NCBI GenBank assembly: GCA_027005175.1
Contig: JALTMC010000494.1
Coordinates: 1-7,043, forward strand
Direction of reading: 5' to 3'
Source: Myxococcales bacterium
Lineage (GTDB): Bacteria; Myxococcota_C; UBA6777
DNA length: 7,043 nucleotides
Part shown: one piece after another, positions 6,174-7,043 of the stretch
Layout: each line of letters begins with the position of its first letter
Position numbering within the stretch: position 1 is the first letter of the stretch
Made by a program: the position numbers and the translations under genes
The notes under the pieces: model-generated
What the model was told of the DNA's origin: nothing
The model's database searches: none
What the model saw: the letters and a program-made list of their open reading frames with translations, nothing else

Positions 6174-6234
6174 GACTCTCCCTACGATATTCAAACGTTG
6201 CAACAAACAACGGGCTTCTCCTCAGGAGTAAGAT

Positions 6235-6243
6235 TTTATAACA
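6235..6243 (-). promoter_or_regulatory. Possible extended -10 promoter for the patatin cluster
   Basis: The minus strand reads TGTTATAAA, matching an extended -10 (TGN plus TATAAA, five of six to TATAAT). No convincing -35 is found 16-18 bases upstream. Transcription from here would include leader B in the 5' untranslated region. Confidence 0.35.
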
Positions 6244-6374
6244 GGTTTTGTGAGTGTCTGCACGTTTACGAACCGGCATCATTCGAATTGCTTGTCTTTC
6301 TTGGCTCGGATGATTTGTGCTGTTCATCACAAGAACGAGCAAAGTCATGAGAGCGGGCAAAGCTTGAGTCGAAT

Positions 6375-6418
6375 GGAGGTGGCGAATCCTCTCTTGCAGC
6401 AGAGGATTCGCCATCTCT
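6375..6418. other. Strong intergenic hairpin
   Basis: GGCGAATCCTCT (6381-6392) and AGAGGATTCGCC (6401-6412) form a perfect 12-bp stem around an 8-base loop. Six further pairs (6375-6380 with 6413-6418, including G-T wobbles) extend it to 18 bp. No T-run follows on either strand, so intrinsic termination is unlikely. It lies upstream of both divergent genes and could be a regulator site, an RNA element or a terminator lacking its tail. Confidence 0.7.
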
Positions 6419-6444
6419 TTGGAGACCTCATTCTTGTGAATGTC

Positions 6445-6471
6445 TTGACAGAATTACGAATTACGCATACT
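6445..6471 (+). promoter_or_regulatory. Possible sigma-70-type promoter for the Tricorn-like gene
   Basis: A perfect TTGACA (6445-6450) is followed after 15 bp by CATACT (6466-6471), four of six to TATAAT. The spacer is shorter than the ideal 17. The leader to the ATG at 6531 would be about 50 nt. Confidence 0.4.
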
Positions 6472-6516
6472 CAAACGACCATTGATAGATCTGTGTTGTG
6501 GCAATTCTTTCAGAAT

Positions 6517-6524
6517 GAGGAGAG
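6517..6524 (+). promoter_or_regulatory. Ribosome binding site of the Tricorn-like gene
   Basis: GAGGAGAG ends six bases before the ATG at 6531; its AGGAG core is eight bases away. This supports the chosen start, which also gives a complete signal peptide. Confidence 0.7.
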
Positions 6525-6530
6525 CATAGG

Positions 6531-7043
6531 ATGAAGCTCAAAGTTCCCACCGCAAAGCGGACAACAAGTCATACTGGATGGTGGCTTGTTCTCGCGACTT
6601 GTATGATCTTAGGGTTTGGTAGTCCGTTGGCGGAGGCGAAAGCTGTTTCAGGCTATTATCGGTACCCTACGGTACACGGTAATACCGTCGTCTTCAGCGC
6701 AGAAGGGGATCTGTGGAGCGTCTCTTTGCAGGGAGGGATTGCGCGACGTTTGACTAGTCATGCTGGGCCAGAAGGGATGGCCCAGTTCTCACCGGATGGA
6801 AAATGGATCGCATTCTCAGCCTATTATGGCGGTGGCATGGATGTTTATATTATCCCTGCCCAAGGTGGTGCTCCCAAGCGTCTGACCTTTCGTGCTGGTC
6901 CTGAATTTGTTGTTGGCTGGACTCCCGATAGTAAAAACGTCGTCTTCAACTCATTGCGACGTACACCAAATCGTTTCTGGCGTCTGTACTCTGTCTCTCT
7001 CACAGGTGAAGGTTTACCCCAGCGCATCAAGATCGGATATGGC
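6531..7043 (+). CDS. Tricorn-type exported peptidase, N-terminal part (3' end outside window)
   Basis: The first 171 codons of a gene that runs off the right edge. The N-terminus has basic residues, a hydrophobic core (WWLVLATCMILGFG, 17-30) and AEA/AKA cleavage options at 34-38: a signal peptide for export. The mature start GYYRYPTVHGNTVVFSAEGDLWSV (41-63, quoted in part: YYRYPTVHGNTVVFSA) and repeated blades such as RRLTSHAGPEGMAQFSPDGK (72-91) and KRLTFRAGPEFVVGWTPDSK (116-135) match the N-terminal beta-propeller of bacterial Tricorn protease homologues, which degrade peptides. In that family a C-terminal S41-type serine protease follows with total length over 1,000 residues; that part is not visible here. 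PD40/TolB-like propellers in other proteins look similar, so the peptidase assignment rests on the YYRYPT-type opening. It is divergent from the patatin cluster. Confidence 0.8.
   Translation, partial: MKLKVPTAKRTTSHTGWWLVLATCMILGFGSPLAEAKAVSGYYRYPTVHGNTVVFSAEGDLWSVSLQGGIARRLTSHAGPEGMAQFSPDGKWIAFSAYYGGGMDVYIIPAQGGAPKRLTFRAGPEFVVGWTPDSKNVVFNSLRRTPNRFWRLYSVSLTGEGLPQRIKIGYG

Larger units (their letters stand above)
6174..6530. other. Divergent intergenic region between patatin and Tricorn-like genes
   Basis: With leader B this makes 458 bp without a gene. It holds a possible minus-strand promoter near 6235-6243, an 18-bp-stem hairpin at 6375-6418, a possible plus-strand promoter at 6445-6471 and the ribosome binding site of the Tricorn-like gene. 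The minus-strand frame that stays open through it gives a low-quality peptide with no family likeness, so I do not call it coding. In the stretch 6244-6374 I see nothing specific. Confidence 0.7.

Noticed and set aside
6168-6196. TTGACA on the plus strand in leader B (and 4202-4207 in leader A) as an antisense promoter
   Set aside because: No acceptable -10 lies 15-18 bases downstream in either copy; the hexamer is just the complement of the conserved TGTCAA end of the leader.
6073-6414. N-terminal extension of the patatin protein by 114 codons
   Set aside because: The extension reads through leader B and the intergenic hairpin, has no domain likeness, and the leader copies differ by indels in this frame. 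The ATG at 6072 has a ribosome binding site in the same position as in copy A.

Overview
The window carries five genes on near-balanced, medium-GC DNA. A multi-domain Ser/Thr kinase with zinc ribbons, an NTE-type cyclic-nucleotide-binding/patatin protein and a Tricorn-like exported peptidase together suggest a Gram-negative, signalling-rich bacterium of the Myxococcota/Bradymonadota (former Deltaproteobacteria) kind. That assignment is inferred from gene content only.

Layout, left to right. At 2-130 (+) lies the last 42 codons of an unidentified gene. At 126-326 are four tandem ~50-bp repeats. Then comes a block of four minus-strand genes, probably one transcription unit, read from right to left: NTE-like patatin phospholipase (6072-4216), a small membrane-anchored protein of unknown function (4105-3383), the YgfZ-type folate-binding Fe-S assembly factor (3364-2390) and a membrane Ser/Thr protein kinase (2327-282). 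A 458-bp divergent intergenic region (6073-6530) separates this block from a plus-strand Tricorn-type peptidase gene (6531 to the window edge).

The most unusual feature is non-coding. The ~102 nt immediately upstream of the start codons of the patatin gene and of the small membrane-protein gene are near copies (about 87% identical by hand alignment, including a 26-nt identical core). The similarity stops at the ATG, contains indels that break any shared reading frame, and fits a common RNA fold with one compensatory base-pair change. It looks like a duplicated cis-regulatory leader of no class I can recognise, and it would tie the expression of the two genes together.

The tandem repeats at 126-326 are also notable. 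Each unit holds the palindrome TAGCTA, which is a stop codon on both strands. Unit 1 supplies the stop of the plus-strand gene, and unit 4 supplies the last residues and stop of the kinase on the minus strand. No tRNA, rRNA, CRISPR array or insertion sequence was seen.
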